A stretch of DNA of 64,000 nt, from assembly GCA_028023455.1 (NCBI GenBank), contig JAQFVV010000206.1, forward strand, positions 1,595,361-1,659,360, given 5' to 3'. How positions within the stretch are numbered: position 1 is the first letter of the stretch; each line of letters opens with the position of its first letter. Below are positions 12,232 through 21,519 of this stretch, piece after piece. Position numbers and translations under genes: made by a program. The DNA comes from Epiperipatus broadwayi. Taxonomy: Eukaryota; Onychophora; Udeonychophora; Euonychophora; Peripatidae. A model generated the notes under the pieces. That model saw only the letters and a list, made by a program, of their open reading frames with translations, was not told where the DNA came from and made no database searches.

Positions 12232-13532
12232 TGTACTGTATTTTATCCTAGTACAAATAGCGTTGGCAATTTAAAAGGTAAACTAATAAATTTCTAACGA
12301 AAAATATATTTATGTAAATATATTTGATCTATTATTTTAAACAACGTGAGTGTATATATTTTTTTGGTTTGTGTTTAATGAAATTAAAAAGAGAGAAGGA
12401 ATGTAGAAAGTACAATAAAAAAATATAATTTAATTAAAAGAAACCTTTATCGCAAGGCCATCAGCAGCATGGAAACAAAGCGATAACATTCATTAAGTAA
12501 TTAAAGATGGCGATCAAGAAAAAAAGGAAGACTTTGTAGGCTAAATTATTTTAAATTTGGTACACATTGGCAGGTGTCAATAGGAGTTGCACAGAAAGAA
12601 AAAAAATAAACAGGACAAAAGGAATAACAGTTGGTGCAGAGGGTTCTTCTTAGATCGTCCTTCCTGCAGAGAGCAGTAAAAATAAAATTAAACGTGAAGA
12701 AATTATGAAAGTGGGCCAAACTACTGTTACTAATAGACTGAAATATTAAGATGTGCGAGTAGTAGCCATTCATTTGCTGGAGTTGCCTTGTACCTGTGTC
12801 GCGAACTACCTGAGTGAAGAAGCCATCTCCTACTAGATTTTAACCACAAAAACTTAAAGATCGCCGGAATACTGGACCGCAGATCCATTCTAAAGAAATC
12901 CATGCATGGTCAACATTAGAAATCCTGCACGTTAACATTCAAACTTACCGGTAAGTAACTTTATTAAATCAAAAAAAATTAGTGATCACTTTCTTGAACT
13001 CTTAAGCATGATGAACTGTCGCCATGAGTCATATGAATAAAAGAAACAAATGTTAGCTGTAGTTTTATATTTTGATTGTCTTTTTATATTTTATTCTCTC
13101 GATCATATTAATGTTTTTGTTTCGTATTAATAAAGTAAAATATAACTTACGTTGTTATTAATTCTTATAGTTCTAAATTCATTACAATTTAGACATTATT
13201 ATAATTCAAATAAATTGCCAACATTGTACTGAAACACAATCCTCCGGAGATTCCAAAATGTCATCGTAGCTAAATAAATAAAAAAGGGATGTTTGCCAGT
13301 GAATTCTAATATAGAATTCTGGCGCCTTTCAAATAAATTAAAAGCTGGCTTACTTTATCCCATTATTTTAGTAGCTACATTAGTTAAAAGAGTGTTGTGT
13401 GACCAGGAAAAATAATTGCATCCATTAAATCTTACTGAATTGTATGACGAAATAAATTTAATAGATAGGACGTAATTTGGTCACCGAGTAGTTAACTTGT
13501 TTAAAACACTAAATAATGTAGTGGACGTTACA
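12232..13532 (+). repeat. 5' LTR (1301 bp)
   Basis: Starts TGTACTG and ends GTTACA. It contains a palindromic 'cttaccggtaagtaac' near 12945-12960 that includes a good splice-donor consensus, and an ATG-poor AT-rich 3' part. It is near-identical to 15529-16835. Confidence 0.9.
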
Positions 13533-13823
13533 ATGCTGCCCAACTTGAGGCTTTGATGAGAACCATGTCCTGAGATAGGAGTAAATAATAAAAGTTAAAT
13601 ATAAAAGAGTTTTGTGGGGGGTTTTTTTTTGTTTGTTTTTGTTTCGCGTATGTAGGTAAAAAAAAATAATAATAAGAGTAGGCAAAATGATGGAAATAAA
13701 GTAGCTCATAAGGTAAAGTGACAGCAGGGGGGAGCAGCTTTGGCAAATGTATTAATAAAAGATAAACAATAAAATAGAAATCAAGCAAAATAATAATAAT
13801 TTTTTTTAAAAAAATAGAAGTGT

Positions 13824-14962
13824 ATGAAATTGAGAAGTGGCACAAATACGGAAAATATGGCAGAAGATGAAAAAGGATCTAAAGAGGGTATGGAAACATT
13901 AGTGAAAAGGCTATTATATGAAGCACTAAATGAATTCAAAGAGGATATGAAAAAAGAAATAAGAGAGTTCAAAGAAGAAATAAAAAAAGAAGTGGTGGAG
14001 ATGATTAGGGAAGTGAAAACAGAGATAAGGGAAGAGATTAAAGAAATGAAAGAAGAGTTAATAGAAATGATAGATGAGAAGGTTAAAAAAAGGCACAAAG
14101 TGAAGTGATAGAAGTAGGATCTGATAAACAGAAGAGTCAGGAAATAAAACCTCTAGAAAATAGAGAAAACATGCCGAGTGCAATAAATCCTTTTCTGAAA
14201 TTGAAAATCTTTTATGGGCAGGAGGGGGAGTCACCGATGGAACATTTAAATAGTCTTGAGAGATACTTCATGATAAACCCGATGTCAGAAGACATTAAAC
14301 TAACTCTAGCCATTAGTCATTTACAAGGAACTGCACAGGCTTGGTGGGAGGCTCTCTTCAAGAGACCGAATAACTTTGCGCATTATGGTCAGACGTTAAT
14401 GAAATTTTATTGGAACAAAGACCACCAAGAGAGAATCAAGAGTAAAGTGGCTCAAGAAAAATGTAGTACAGAGCAGCATTACATGCCATTTTTCTGAAAG
14501 CAAGTAGCACAACTACGAGCCTTAATGAAGTGTAAGTTGATGGAAAAACAGATTATACAAATTACACAGAAAAATTTCCCTAATCCAGTAGGGCACCTAT
14601 TGATAAGTACCAGATGCGAGATGGTTGAGCAGATGGCTGAACTGCTTAATGCATTCGAGATCAACAAGGCTAGTGATGAAGAAACGAACCCAAAGTACAT
14701 GAACAAGATACCAAGTCATAAAGGTCAAGTGCAATTGAACACTATGATGTTGACCGATAATGCGGGAAATCAAGGAATGGATAAGATAACTAAAAAGAAA
14801 GGGAATAGGGCAAGATCACCATCCCCTGGAGAAAAGTTCAGGAGTCAAGATAAATATGATGGGGAAGATCTTGATACACAGTGGAGAGATTGGTGTGAGC
14901 GGCATAGAGAAATGGGCAGATCATTGTCAACTCAACCGGGTTATACATACCCAAACAGATAA
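13824..14962 (+). pseudogene. Gag-like polyprotein of the LTR element, broken twice
   Basis: The frame opens with ATG at 13824 ('MKLRSG'), followed by a Lys/Glu-rich segment (residues about 20-94) with the heptad-like pattern of a coiled coil. At about 14100 the reading shifts by -1 into a second frame. That frame carries the capsid-like core: a 'GTAQAWWEAL' block with the paired tryptophans typical of Retrotrans_gag domains, followed by 'MKFYWNKDHQERIK'. The second frame stops at TGA 14495-14497 but continues unchanged in the same frame to 14962, so this is a single nonsense change. The tail is basic and Ser/Arg-rich, and no CCHC zinc knuckle was found. The -1 shift could be decay or, less likely, programmed. 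Gag would package element RNA into particles in the cytoplasm. As it stands no full-length protein is made. Confidence 0.75.
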
Positions 14963-15075
14963 TGGTAGACAATCGAATGGATGGACCAAAACCCTGAAGA
15001 CCGCAGAAAGAAATTAATGGTAAATGAGATAGGATAGGGATTATGTGATCGTTTATTAAATGGTGGAAGGTTAGT

Positions 15076-15470
15076 CGACAGTGAACTGGGGGTGTCGATG
15101 TGATTCGTGAGGTGCATGCGCTAGTAAGGGATAATAATAACCCTGAAATTCATGCTTTTTAGATAGTATGCAAAGATCGTCTTTATGTGCCCATCAGACT
15201 TATAGAAGCAGGGTCCCAAGAAATGGGAGGATGAACCAAGTGCCCGGAGCCATAAATCTCAAACAAATGAGCAATGCTCTGTCATGCTTAAACTTGGACT
15301 CTTTGTTAAACTATATGGGGTTGTATATGCATACTGCAAGCAGGAAAGAAATTAGTGTGCAATGCATTATGTAAACCTCTCGATCGTGTATTCAACGTCA
15401 ATATTTCGATTAAGCAATCAGTTGATGTATATATAAAAAATACATCAGTAAAGAGTGATTAATAGAGCTT
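15076..15470 (+). pseudogene. Retropepsin-like protease remnant of the LTR element
   Basis: Short open blocks in several frames follow gag. The first is 'DVIREVHALVRDNNN' near 15098-15142, then a 'VCKDRLYVPIRLIEAG' stretch near 15168-15215. After it, 'MHTASRKEISVQCIM' ends at 15374, resembling the T-A-x-G-K-x-I-x-V turn in the C-terminal half of retroviral-type aspartic proteases, and then 'RVFNVNISIKQSVDVYIKN'. The catalytic D-T/S-G triad is not visible. The polymerase that normally follows is missing: the 3' LTR begins only 60-150 bp later. This is inferred from position and motif texture. Confidence 0.4.
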
Positions 15471-15528
15471 TGAGAATAAAATAATGTCATACCCCATATT
15501 TTATTCTTGTCATTGACCGCGGAGGTAT

Positions 15529-16835
15529 TGTACTGTATTTTATCCTAGTACAAATAGCGTTGGCAATTTAAAAGTTAAATTAATAAATTTCTAATGAAAA
15601 ATATATTTATGTAAATATATTTGATCTATTATTTTAAACAACGTGAGTGTATATATTTTTTTGGTTTGTGTTTAATGAAATTAAAAAGAGAGAAGGAATG
15701 TAGAAAGTACAATAAAAAAAATAATTTAATTAAAAGAAACCTTTATCGCAAGGCCATCAGCAGCATGGAAACAAAGCGATAACATTCATTAAGTAATTAA
15801 AGATGGCGATCAAGAAAAAAAGGAAGACTTTGTAGGCTAAATTATTTTAAATTTGGTACACATTGGCAGGTGTCAATAGGAGTTGTGCAGAAAGAAAAAA
15901 AAATAAACAGGACAAAAGGAATAACAGTTGGTGCAGAGGGTTCTTCTTAGATCGTCCTTCCTGCAGAGATCAGTAAAAATAAAATTAAACATGAAGAAAT
16001 TATGAAAGTGGGCCAAACTACTGTTACTAATAGACTGAAATATTAAGATGTGCGAGTAGTAGCCGTTCATTTGCTGGAGTTGCTTTGTACCTGTGTCGCG
16101 AACTACCTGAGTGAAGAAGCCATCTCCTACTAGATTTTAACCACAAAAACTTAAAGATCGCTGGAATACTGGACCGCAGATCCATTCTAAAGAAATCCAT
16201 GCATGGTCAACATTAGAAATCCTGCACGTTAACATTCAAACTTACCGGTAAGTAACTTTATTAAATCAAAAAAAATTAGTGATCACTTTCTTGAACTCTT
16301 AAGCATGATGAACTGTCGCCACGAGTCATATGAATAAAAGAAACAAATGTTAGCTGTAGTTTTATATTTTGATTGTCTTTTTATATTTTATTCTCTCGAT
16401 CATATTAATGTTTTTGTTTCGTATTAATAAAGTAAAATATAACTTATGTTGTTATTAATTCTTATAGTTCTAAATTCATTACAATTTAGACATTATTATA
16501 ATTCAAATAAATTGCCAACATTGTACTGAAACACAATCCTCTGGAGATTCCAAAATGTCATCGTAGCTAAATAAATAAAAAAGGGATGTTTGCCAGTGAA
16601 TTCTAATATAGAATTCTGGCGCCTTTCAAATAAATTAAAAGCTGGCTTACTTGATCCCATTATTTTAGTAGCTACATTAGTTAAAAGAGTGTTGTGTGAC
16701 CAGGAAAAATAATTGCGTCCATTAAATCTTACTGAATTGTATGACGAAACAAATTTAATAGATAGGACGTAATTTGGTCATCGAGTACGAGTAGTTAACT
16801 CATTTAAAACACTAAATAATGTAGTGGATGTTACA
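15529..16835 (+). repeat. 3' LTR (1307 bp)
   Basis: Matches the 5' LTR throughout, from TGTACTG to GTTACA. It carries a 6 bp extra 'gtacga' near 16786-16795 and about 20 substitutions relative to the 5' copy, most of them C/T or G/A. Confidence 0.9.
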
Positions 16836-16841
16836 ATATAT

Positions 16842-16873
16842 TGTAACAGAAACTGGGTTCAAACCCTGTTACA
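16842..16873. repeat. 8 bp inverted repeat with a tRNA B-box-like loop
   Basis: TGTAACAG (16842-16849) pairs perfectly with CTGTTACA (16866-16873). The loop carries 'gggttcaaaccc', itself a hairpin and a close match to a pol III B box. It abuts the 3' LTR and its putative target duplication. It may be a fragment of a tRNA-derived element or the end of another LTR (TGTTACA...). Confidence 0.5.
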
Positions 16874-17948
16874 AAAGGAACAAGAATGTAGTTGTATATA
16901 ATTTTTATTTATTTATTAGTATTAGATAATTATTTATAAAAGTCGCACATACCAAGCGCACGTGTATTTGCTGGAACGAGGGGTGTGGGTATGTATTATG
17001 AGTGGCATGCATATATGTAGGTAGATATTATTGTTGAGAACAGGAAAGTAGAAATTTAGAAGACTTTAAAGCAGGTAAAAGAAAAGTTTTTTTTGTGAGT
17101 ATAAACTTCCTGAATGAATTGGCAAAATGGATCGCATTGTTCAATAAAAAGAAAGAAAAATAAAGAAAGCAAAATCCAACTGCTTGAATGGATATATATT
17201 TTTTTGTGTGTGTTTGTTTTAATTAAAGGGATTTTTCAGAAATAATTTTGATTAAGAAAAATGAACATGGAATGCCATTAGTTATTGAACTATTTTTCGA
17301 TTTCTTTTGTGTGGTTAAAGTTGACAAAAGGATTTGTAATTAAAAGTTCAGGAATTTAAAAAGAAAAAGAGAGATAAGTAAAAGTCAAGATCGCTAAGTG
17401 GTTTTCCTTTTGTTTGACATTTTTGTACGAAAATCTATTTTCGGGAAACAAAGGAATACCAGCGATCAGGTGGGAGGCAACTGGGATTGATTAATTAATT
17501 TGAAAAAACGGACAGTTGAGCTCTGCTAGTCTTACGTGTAAGATATTCTAAATTTTAGTTGAAGAAAATTTATTAGCTGAAAAGAAGAAAGTTGGAGAAG
17601 CAAATTGTGCGAACTAAACTACATATATGAGTGACTTCATAGATCGCATGGGGTAGAATCACCATCGTGCTTGGTCAATGTTCGGACCCCAGCCATTTTA
17701 ATAAACCATGTTAATATATTCTACAATCAACATCTCCAACTGCCCTACATAACTAAAGCTATTTGAATCCAGTGTAGATCATATGTTATTCTGGAATTAA
17801 GCCAAAAGAATAAAGAACAGAAGATTGAATATGCCACTTTAGAGGGACTAAAGGAATGAAATATTAAGTGGAAGCAATGGACGCCATATTTGCCTAGGTA
17901 GGATTCCCGGAATCTTTTTGCGAGTGCACTCGGAAACACATACGCCAG
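16874..17948. other. Moderately G+C-richer non-coding stretch preceding the second long repeat
   Basis: It is less AT-biased than its surroundings, with LTR-like texture: a CpG-containing 'cgcacataccaagcgcacgtg' region near 16944 and an 'aataaa' near 17698. It runs straight into the direct repeat at 17949. Because the matching copy begins at window base 1, this stretch may belong to the same repeat family, with the other copy's counterpart lying outside the window. No coding frame was found. Confidence 0.35.
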
Positions 17949-18873
17949 TTATTCAAATTATACTATATTGGTAAATATACACTTATTATGCCATTTTCAA
18001 ATTTTAAAGTTAATCCAACCTAATTGCAAGAATATTTCATACTATACCTGTATTATTGAATTTTTTTTTATTGTCTTCTCCTGAATAATATTTCATTAAA
18101 ATATTTATTATATGTATATGTGTGCCATTTATTGATTGTGTTTTTTAAATAAGTAATAGTAGATCTGTAGCTAAATTATTGATTTAGTGCGATACACATT
18201 ATAGAATTTATGAGTTCCAAAATCTTATACACATGCATGCTGGTGTGAATTTAACGATAATTTATAGCAAGACAGATTAGATGGCAAAGTATATGAGAAT
18301 TGTAAAAGATTTAGTTTAAACTTTAATGGGATAACAGAAATAGAAAGATATAAAACGAATTGACTTGAAATTGCATTCCCTTTCGTTTCTTTTCTGGTGC
18401 ATGGTGCTACCACACCCTGAGCATTAAGACGGGCAACTAATTAAAAGACTGAATCAAATAAATATTTAATGGACCCTATGATTCTTATTGAATAACGAGT
18501 TTGGCGCTTGGCAACAAACAAAAAAAAAATACATTTGTTGTCCATAAATGTAGAGGTCTAGTTAAAGTTAAGTTAAAGCTGGGAGGGTTCTATTTCATTA
18601 CCTGATGTGTATGTGTTTTGTTGTCGGTTGCTTCACTTACCCCTTTGAATGACCCAAAGTTCGGGAAAACTTCACATAAAAGGTGAATGACTTGATTTGT
18701 TTCTGGGAAAACTTCGTATGGGAAGGGCCATTAGTAATATATATGCGTCACTGTAAAAATTCACCCTCGGAAAGAATAACTGTAGAAAATTTGGTTTGAT
18801 AAAAGTAAAGGTTTGAATTCAGCTAAATTATAATTTTAAAAACGTAAACAGTACTCAGAAGAGGGGTAAATTG
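17949..18873 (+). repeat. Long direct repeat, copy 2
   Basis: Same orientation as 1-919, about 95% identical by eye. Both copies share a 'gggcaactaattaaaag' block, a 'ctgggagggtt' block and the end 'gaggggtaaattg'. The two copies lie 17.9 kb apart, with the LTR element and other repeats between them. Non-coding. Confidence 0.85.
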
Positions 18874-18875
18874 AT

Positions 18876-18906
18876 ACTATATATATATATATATATAAAC
18901 TAGAAG

Positions 18907-18939
<33 letters not shown>

Positions 18940-18940
18940 A
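18876..18940. repeat. (TA)n microsatellites with a duplicated 'agaagaggggtaaa'
   Basis: Two (TA)n runs of about 22-24 bp are separated by a second copy of the 'agaagaggggtaaa' end of the preceding repeat, a local slippage product. Confidence 0.7.
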
Positions 18941-19080
18941 ATTAACTTATTCATCAGTATAATAAATGTTTACCATAATAAATAGAACTATTTGAACTTA
19001 GGATTTTTAGTCTATGTTCATTCTTTATTCCATATCAAACAACTGATACACATGACTACATACATGTGAAAAAGATAAAT

Positions 19081-19134
19081 GATACCCAATATACATATTT
19101 CATGCAGAAACAGTGCTATCAGTTGGGCCAGATC
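19081..19134 (-). ncRNA. Hammerhead ribozyme, copy 1 (core damaged)
   Basis: Read on the minus strand: stem I CCCAA/UUGGG is intact. The core reads CUGAUA instead of CUGAUGA, while GAAA is intact. Stem III A-U-A/U-A-U and cleavage triplet AUA are in place. The loss in the CUGAUGA box should abolish cleavage. Confidence 0.65.
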
Positions 19135-19578
19135 ATAATTTCTCACACGTTTATGCAATCAGTGCTTGGCTTATATTAAGATAGCATTTCATTAAACTTT
19201 AATGGACAGGCTTCAATCTTCTCATTTTTCTAACAATTCAACCATCAATTTGTTTGAAACACCACAGATAGAAAACTGAAAGCCTTTGGTGTATTTGATA
19301 TTGTAGTCATATGCATGTAGACATTATGTCAATCTAACCCCTCATATTATCAGACCATTGCATATTCTTTTATATTAATAAAAGAGGGATGGGTTGTACT
19401 TATACTATAGTGTAACCTATTTCCAAGCCAATAAGCAATTAATCCATTCATTCAGTATATTGAATGTTTACTATAGTAAAAAGAGGGATTTGAATTTAGG
19501 ATTTTCAGTCTATATTCTTCTTCCTCTCCATTTTAAAAAACCAATACACATGACCACATATATGTGAAAAAAATAGAT

Positions 19579-19633
19579 GATCTCTTATATGTGTATTTTG
19601 TGCAGAACCATCACTCAACAGTTGGGTCACATC
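19579..19633 (-). ncRNA. Hammerhead ribozyme, copy 2 (degenerate)
   Basis: On the minus strand the box reads CUGUUGA (A6 changed), followed by GUGA, a 'ugguucu' loop and GCAC, then AAAA instead of GAAA. The stem I pairing UUGGG is lost on the 3' side. It is recognised by alignment with the other copies and is probably inactive. Confidence 0.5.
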
Positions 19634-19922
19634 ATAATCTCCCATACATATATACAATCAGTGCTTGGCTTCAATTAAGATAGCAATTCCTTAAACTCTA
19701 ATGAACAGGCTTACATATTCTCACCCTTCCAACTATTCAACTATCCATTTCATTAAAAAACCAATAATTGGATGTTTAAAGCTCTTGGTGGATTTGATAT
19801 TATGGTCATAGCCATGCACACATGATGTCAGTCTAACCTCTCATATTATCGGACCATTACATATCCATTTATATTAATAAATATAAGTTGGATTCTGATT
19901 TTATATATGTATGGGAGATTGT

Positions 19923-19977
19923 GATCTGACCCAATGGATGAGTGCTGATTCTTCACAAAATACATATATTGGGGATC
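19923..19977 (+). ncRNA. Hammerhead ribozyme, copy 3 (stem I perfect, core damaged)
   Basis: Stem I is CCCAA/UUGGG with an outer GAUC/GAUC pairing. Stem II is GUGC/UCAC, and stem III A-U-A/U-A-U precedes the triplet AUA. The box reads UGGAUGA rather than CUGAUGA, and AAAA replaces GAAA, so it is probably inactive. Confidence 0.6.
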
Positions 19978-20399
19978 ATTTATCTTTTCACATATACATG
20001 GTAATGTGCATTGTTTGTTTGAGATGGAGGATGAATATAGATTGACAGTCCTGAATTCAAATCCTTCTTTTGACTATGATAAACATTCAATATACTGAAT
20101 GAATAAATTATAAATACATATTGCCTTGGAAATAGGTTACACCATACTATAAGTCCCACATCCATCCCTCTCCTTTTAACATTGATATGTAATAATCTGA
20201 TAATATGAAGGTTTAGGTTGATGTAATGTCTACATAGCTATGACTACAATATCAAATCCACCAAAAGTTTTGAACATTCCATCATTACTTTTTCAGTGAA
20301 ATTGATGGTTGAATTATTTGAAGCCTGTCCATTAAAGTTCAAGGAATTGCTATCTTAATATAAGCTAAGTACTAATTGTATATATGTGTAGAAGATTAT

Positions 20400-20454
20400 G
20401 ATCTGGTCCAACTGATGAGTACTGGTTCTGTATGAAATACATATATCGATGATC
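20400..20454 (+). ncRNA. Hammerhead ribozyme, copy 4 (conserved core intact)
   Basis: CUGAUGA lies at 20412-20418, followed by stem II GUAC/GUAU with a 7 nt 'ugguucu' loop, then GAAA at 20434-20437. A very short stem III (A-U-A with U-A-U, 2 nt loop) is followed by the triplet AUA. Stem I is partly mismatched (CCAA with UCGA), but the outer GAUC/GAUC pairing remains. All invariant core bases of a type I hammerhead are present. A stem III this short is typical of PLE and retrozyme ribozymes, which often cleave as dimers. Cleavage would fall just after 20445-20447. Confidence 0.8.
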
Positions 20455-20819
20455 ATTTATCTTTTTCATATGTAAATTATGGTCTTGTGTATTGGTTGTT
20501 TGAGATGGAGTGGAGCCTGGATATAGTCTTAAAATTCTAAGTTCAAATCCCTCTATTTACTATATATATTAAATATTTTTATGGATTGTTATTATTATAA
20601 TAAAGAATAGAAATGAGGAGATAATATAGATATAAATAGAATATATAAGAATGAACTATAATATGTAATAAAATACATTCTACCAGAGCATGTAGATAAT
20701 ATCTACTATTATGGTAATAAATTTTTGGTATAAAACAATATTTATTACTTTGCTGAGCCATATATATATTTAACAAATGTGCATGGACAATTAATAAATA
20801 TAAACTTCAAAAAAATTGC

Positions 20820-20954
20820 TACATCATACTTTTGATGCAGAGCATCTTTATTAAAAGAAAAATCAAATTTAGTTTGGATCCATTCTGCAACAACTTCTTC
20901 TGTACCATGATAATAGGCACATCCAAAATTTATCATAAACCTTAATGGATAGTT
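20820..20954 (-). pseudogene. Penelope-like reverse transcriptase fragment
   Basis: The minus-strand frame reads 'PLRFMINFGCAYYHGTEEVV' followed by 'AEWIQTKFDF'. It aligns with the 'PMRLMINFRGAYYYN' and 'DWLTKQL' region of the better-preserved PLE at 62106-62195. In PLE reverse transcriptases this is the conserved block with P-x-R followed by a G-A/S-x-x-Y loop. The open frame continues to 20745 but loses similarity. No other part of the element is attached. It sits between two ribozyme repeat units, suggesting that those repeats and this enzyme came from one PLE-related insertion. Confidence 0.6.
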
Positions 20955-21194
20955 TCCTTATAGATCTTTATATTGGTAAATATTTATGGAATAACAGCTG
21001 TTGAAGAATACATTTTAAAAAACAATAAGAAAATACTTTATTATCCTTTTGTCTTTTGAACTTAATAGAATTTATTTGTTAATTTCTTTTTTCAAAATAA
21101 ACAACTTTATCAAGCAATGCAGATTATTTAACTGTAACATCTTTAAAACAAGTAATGTTTTCTTTTAAAAAAAACTAAATTTTTATATGTTTTT

Positions 21195-21515
21195 GCTCCA
21201 CAGTCTATTAATAGTAGAGCTAAATATAGGAATTTGAACTCGGACTTTCTAGCACCCACCAACTATCCACACTATCTCATACAACTGATACACATGACCC
21301 CACACATGTAGAAAAGATACATAATCACCAATATATGTATTTCATGCTAAACTAGCAATCATCAGTTCGTCCAGATTATCATCTCCCACACATATATATA
21401 ATCAGTGTTCAGTTTATATTAAGCTAGCAAATCCTCACACTTTAATGGACAGGCTTCAATCTACTCAAACCTCAACTCTTCAGCCATCCATATCATTGAA
21501 AATCTGATGAAGAGT
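21195..21515 (-). repeat. Fifth, partial ribozyme-bearing repeat unit
   Basis: The minus-strand copy runs from the 'cctgtccattaaagtg' block through the ribozyme to the 'gagttcaaattcc' B-box-like block. It is truncated on both sides compared with the 470 bp unit, and separated from the main array by the PLE fragment and about 600 bp of AT-rich DNA. Confidence 0.7.
21323..21380 (-). ncRNA. Hammerhead ribozyme, copy 5 (conserved core intact)
   Basis: On the minus strand: CUGAUGA (21359-21365), stem II UUGC/GCAU with three pairs, GAAA (21340-21343), stem III A-U-A/U-A-U and triplet AUA. Stem I is ACGAA/UUGGU with one mismatch. The invariant residues are complete. Orientation is opposite to copy 4. 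Confidence 0.75.
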
Positions 21516-21519
21516 GCCT

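Larger units (their letters stand above)
12232..16835 (+). mobile_element. Non-autonomous LTR retrotransposon, Ty3/Gypsy-type
   Basis: Two direct repeats of about 1.3 kb, each TGTA...TACA, enclose a 2.0 kb interior (13533-15528). The interior holds a Gag-like frame and a protease remnant but no reverse transcriptase, RNase H or integrase, so it must rely on another element. Both flanks read 'atatat', a possible target duplication, though the insertion site is itself a (TA)n run and this cannot be certain. The sequence just inside the 5' LTR (13533 onward) does not begin with the usual TGG of a primer-binding site. No clear polypurine tract was seen before the 3' LTR. The two LTRs differ at about 20 single positions and one 6 bp insertion, so the copy is fairly recent. 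Placement in Ty3/Gypsy rests on the Gag features only. Confidence 0.9.
18960..20580. repeat. Array of ~470 bp ribozyme-bearing repeat units, two minus then two plus
   Basis: Units read minus at about 18960-19400 and 19420-19890, and plus at about 19905-20200 and 20200-20580. They share, in order: a hammerhead ribozyme, 'catttatctttttcatatg', a 'ggttgtttgagatggag' block, 'cctaagttcaaatccctc' (B-box-like), 'aaacattcaatatactgaatg', 'ggaaataggttaca', a 'ctgataatatgaggg' block, 'gactacaatatcaaatccacc', 'gcctgtccattaaagtt' and 'ggaattgctatcttaata'. The units are tandem within each pair, and the pairs are inverted relative to each other. This is the layout expected of retrozymes or of PLE pseudo-LTR repeats: a tandem monomer with one type I hammerhead per unit. 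Identity between units is moderate (perhaps 75-85%), so the array is old. Confidence 0.8.

Noticed and set aside
12546-12773. 75-codon minus-strand frame, repeated at 15873-16070
   Set aside because: Antisense within the two LTRs; its conservation is explained by the LTR duplication.
13533-13560. tRNA primer-binding site after the 5' LTR
   Set aside because: The sequence does not start with TGG, and no complementary tRNA 3' end could be named with confidence.
13781-14098. Ser/Ile-rich minus-strand frame
   Set aside because: Antisense shadow of the Lys/Glu-rich gag coiled coil.
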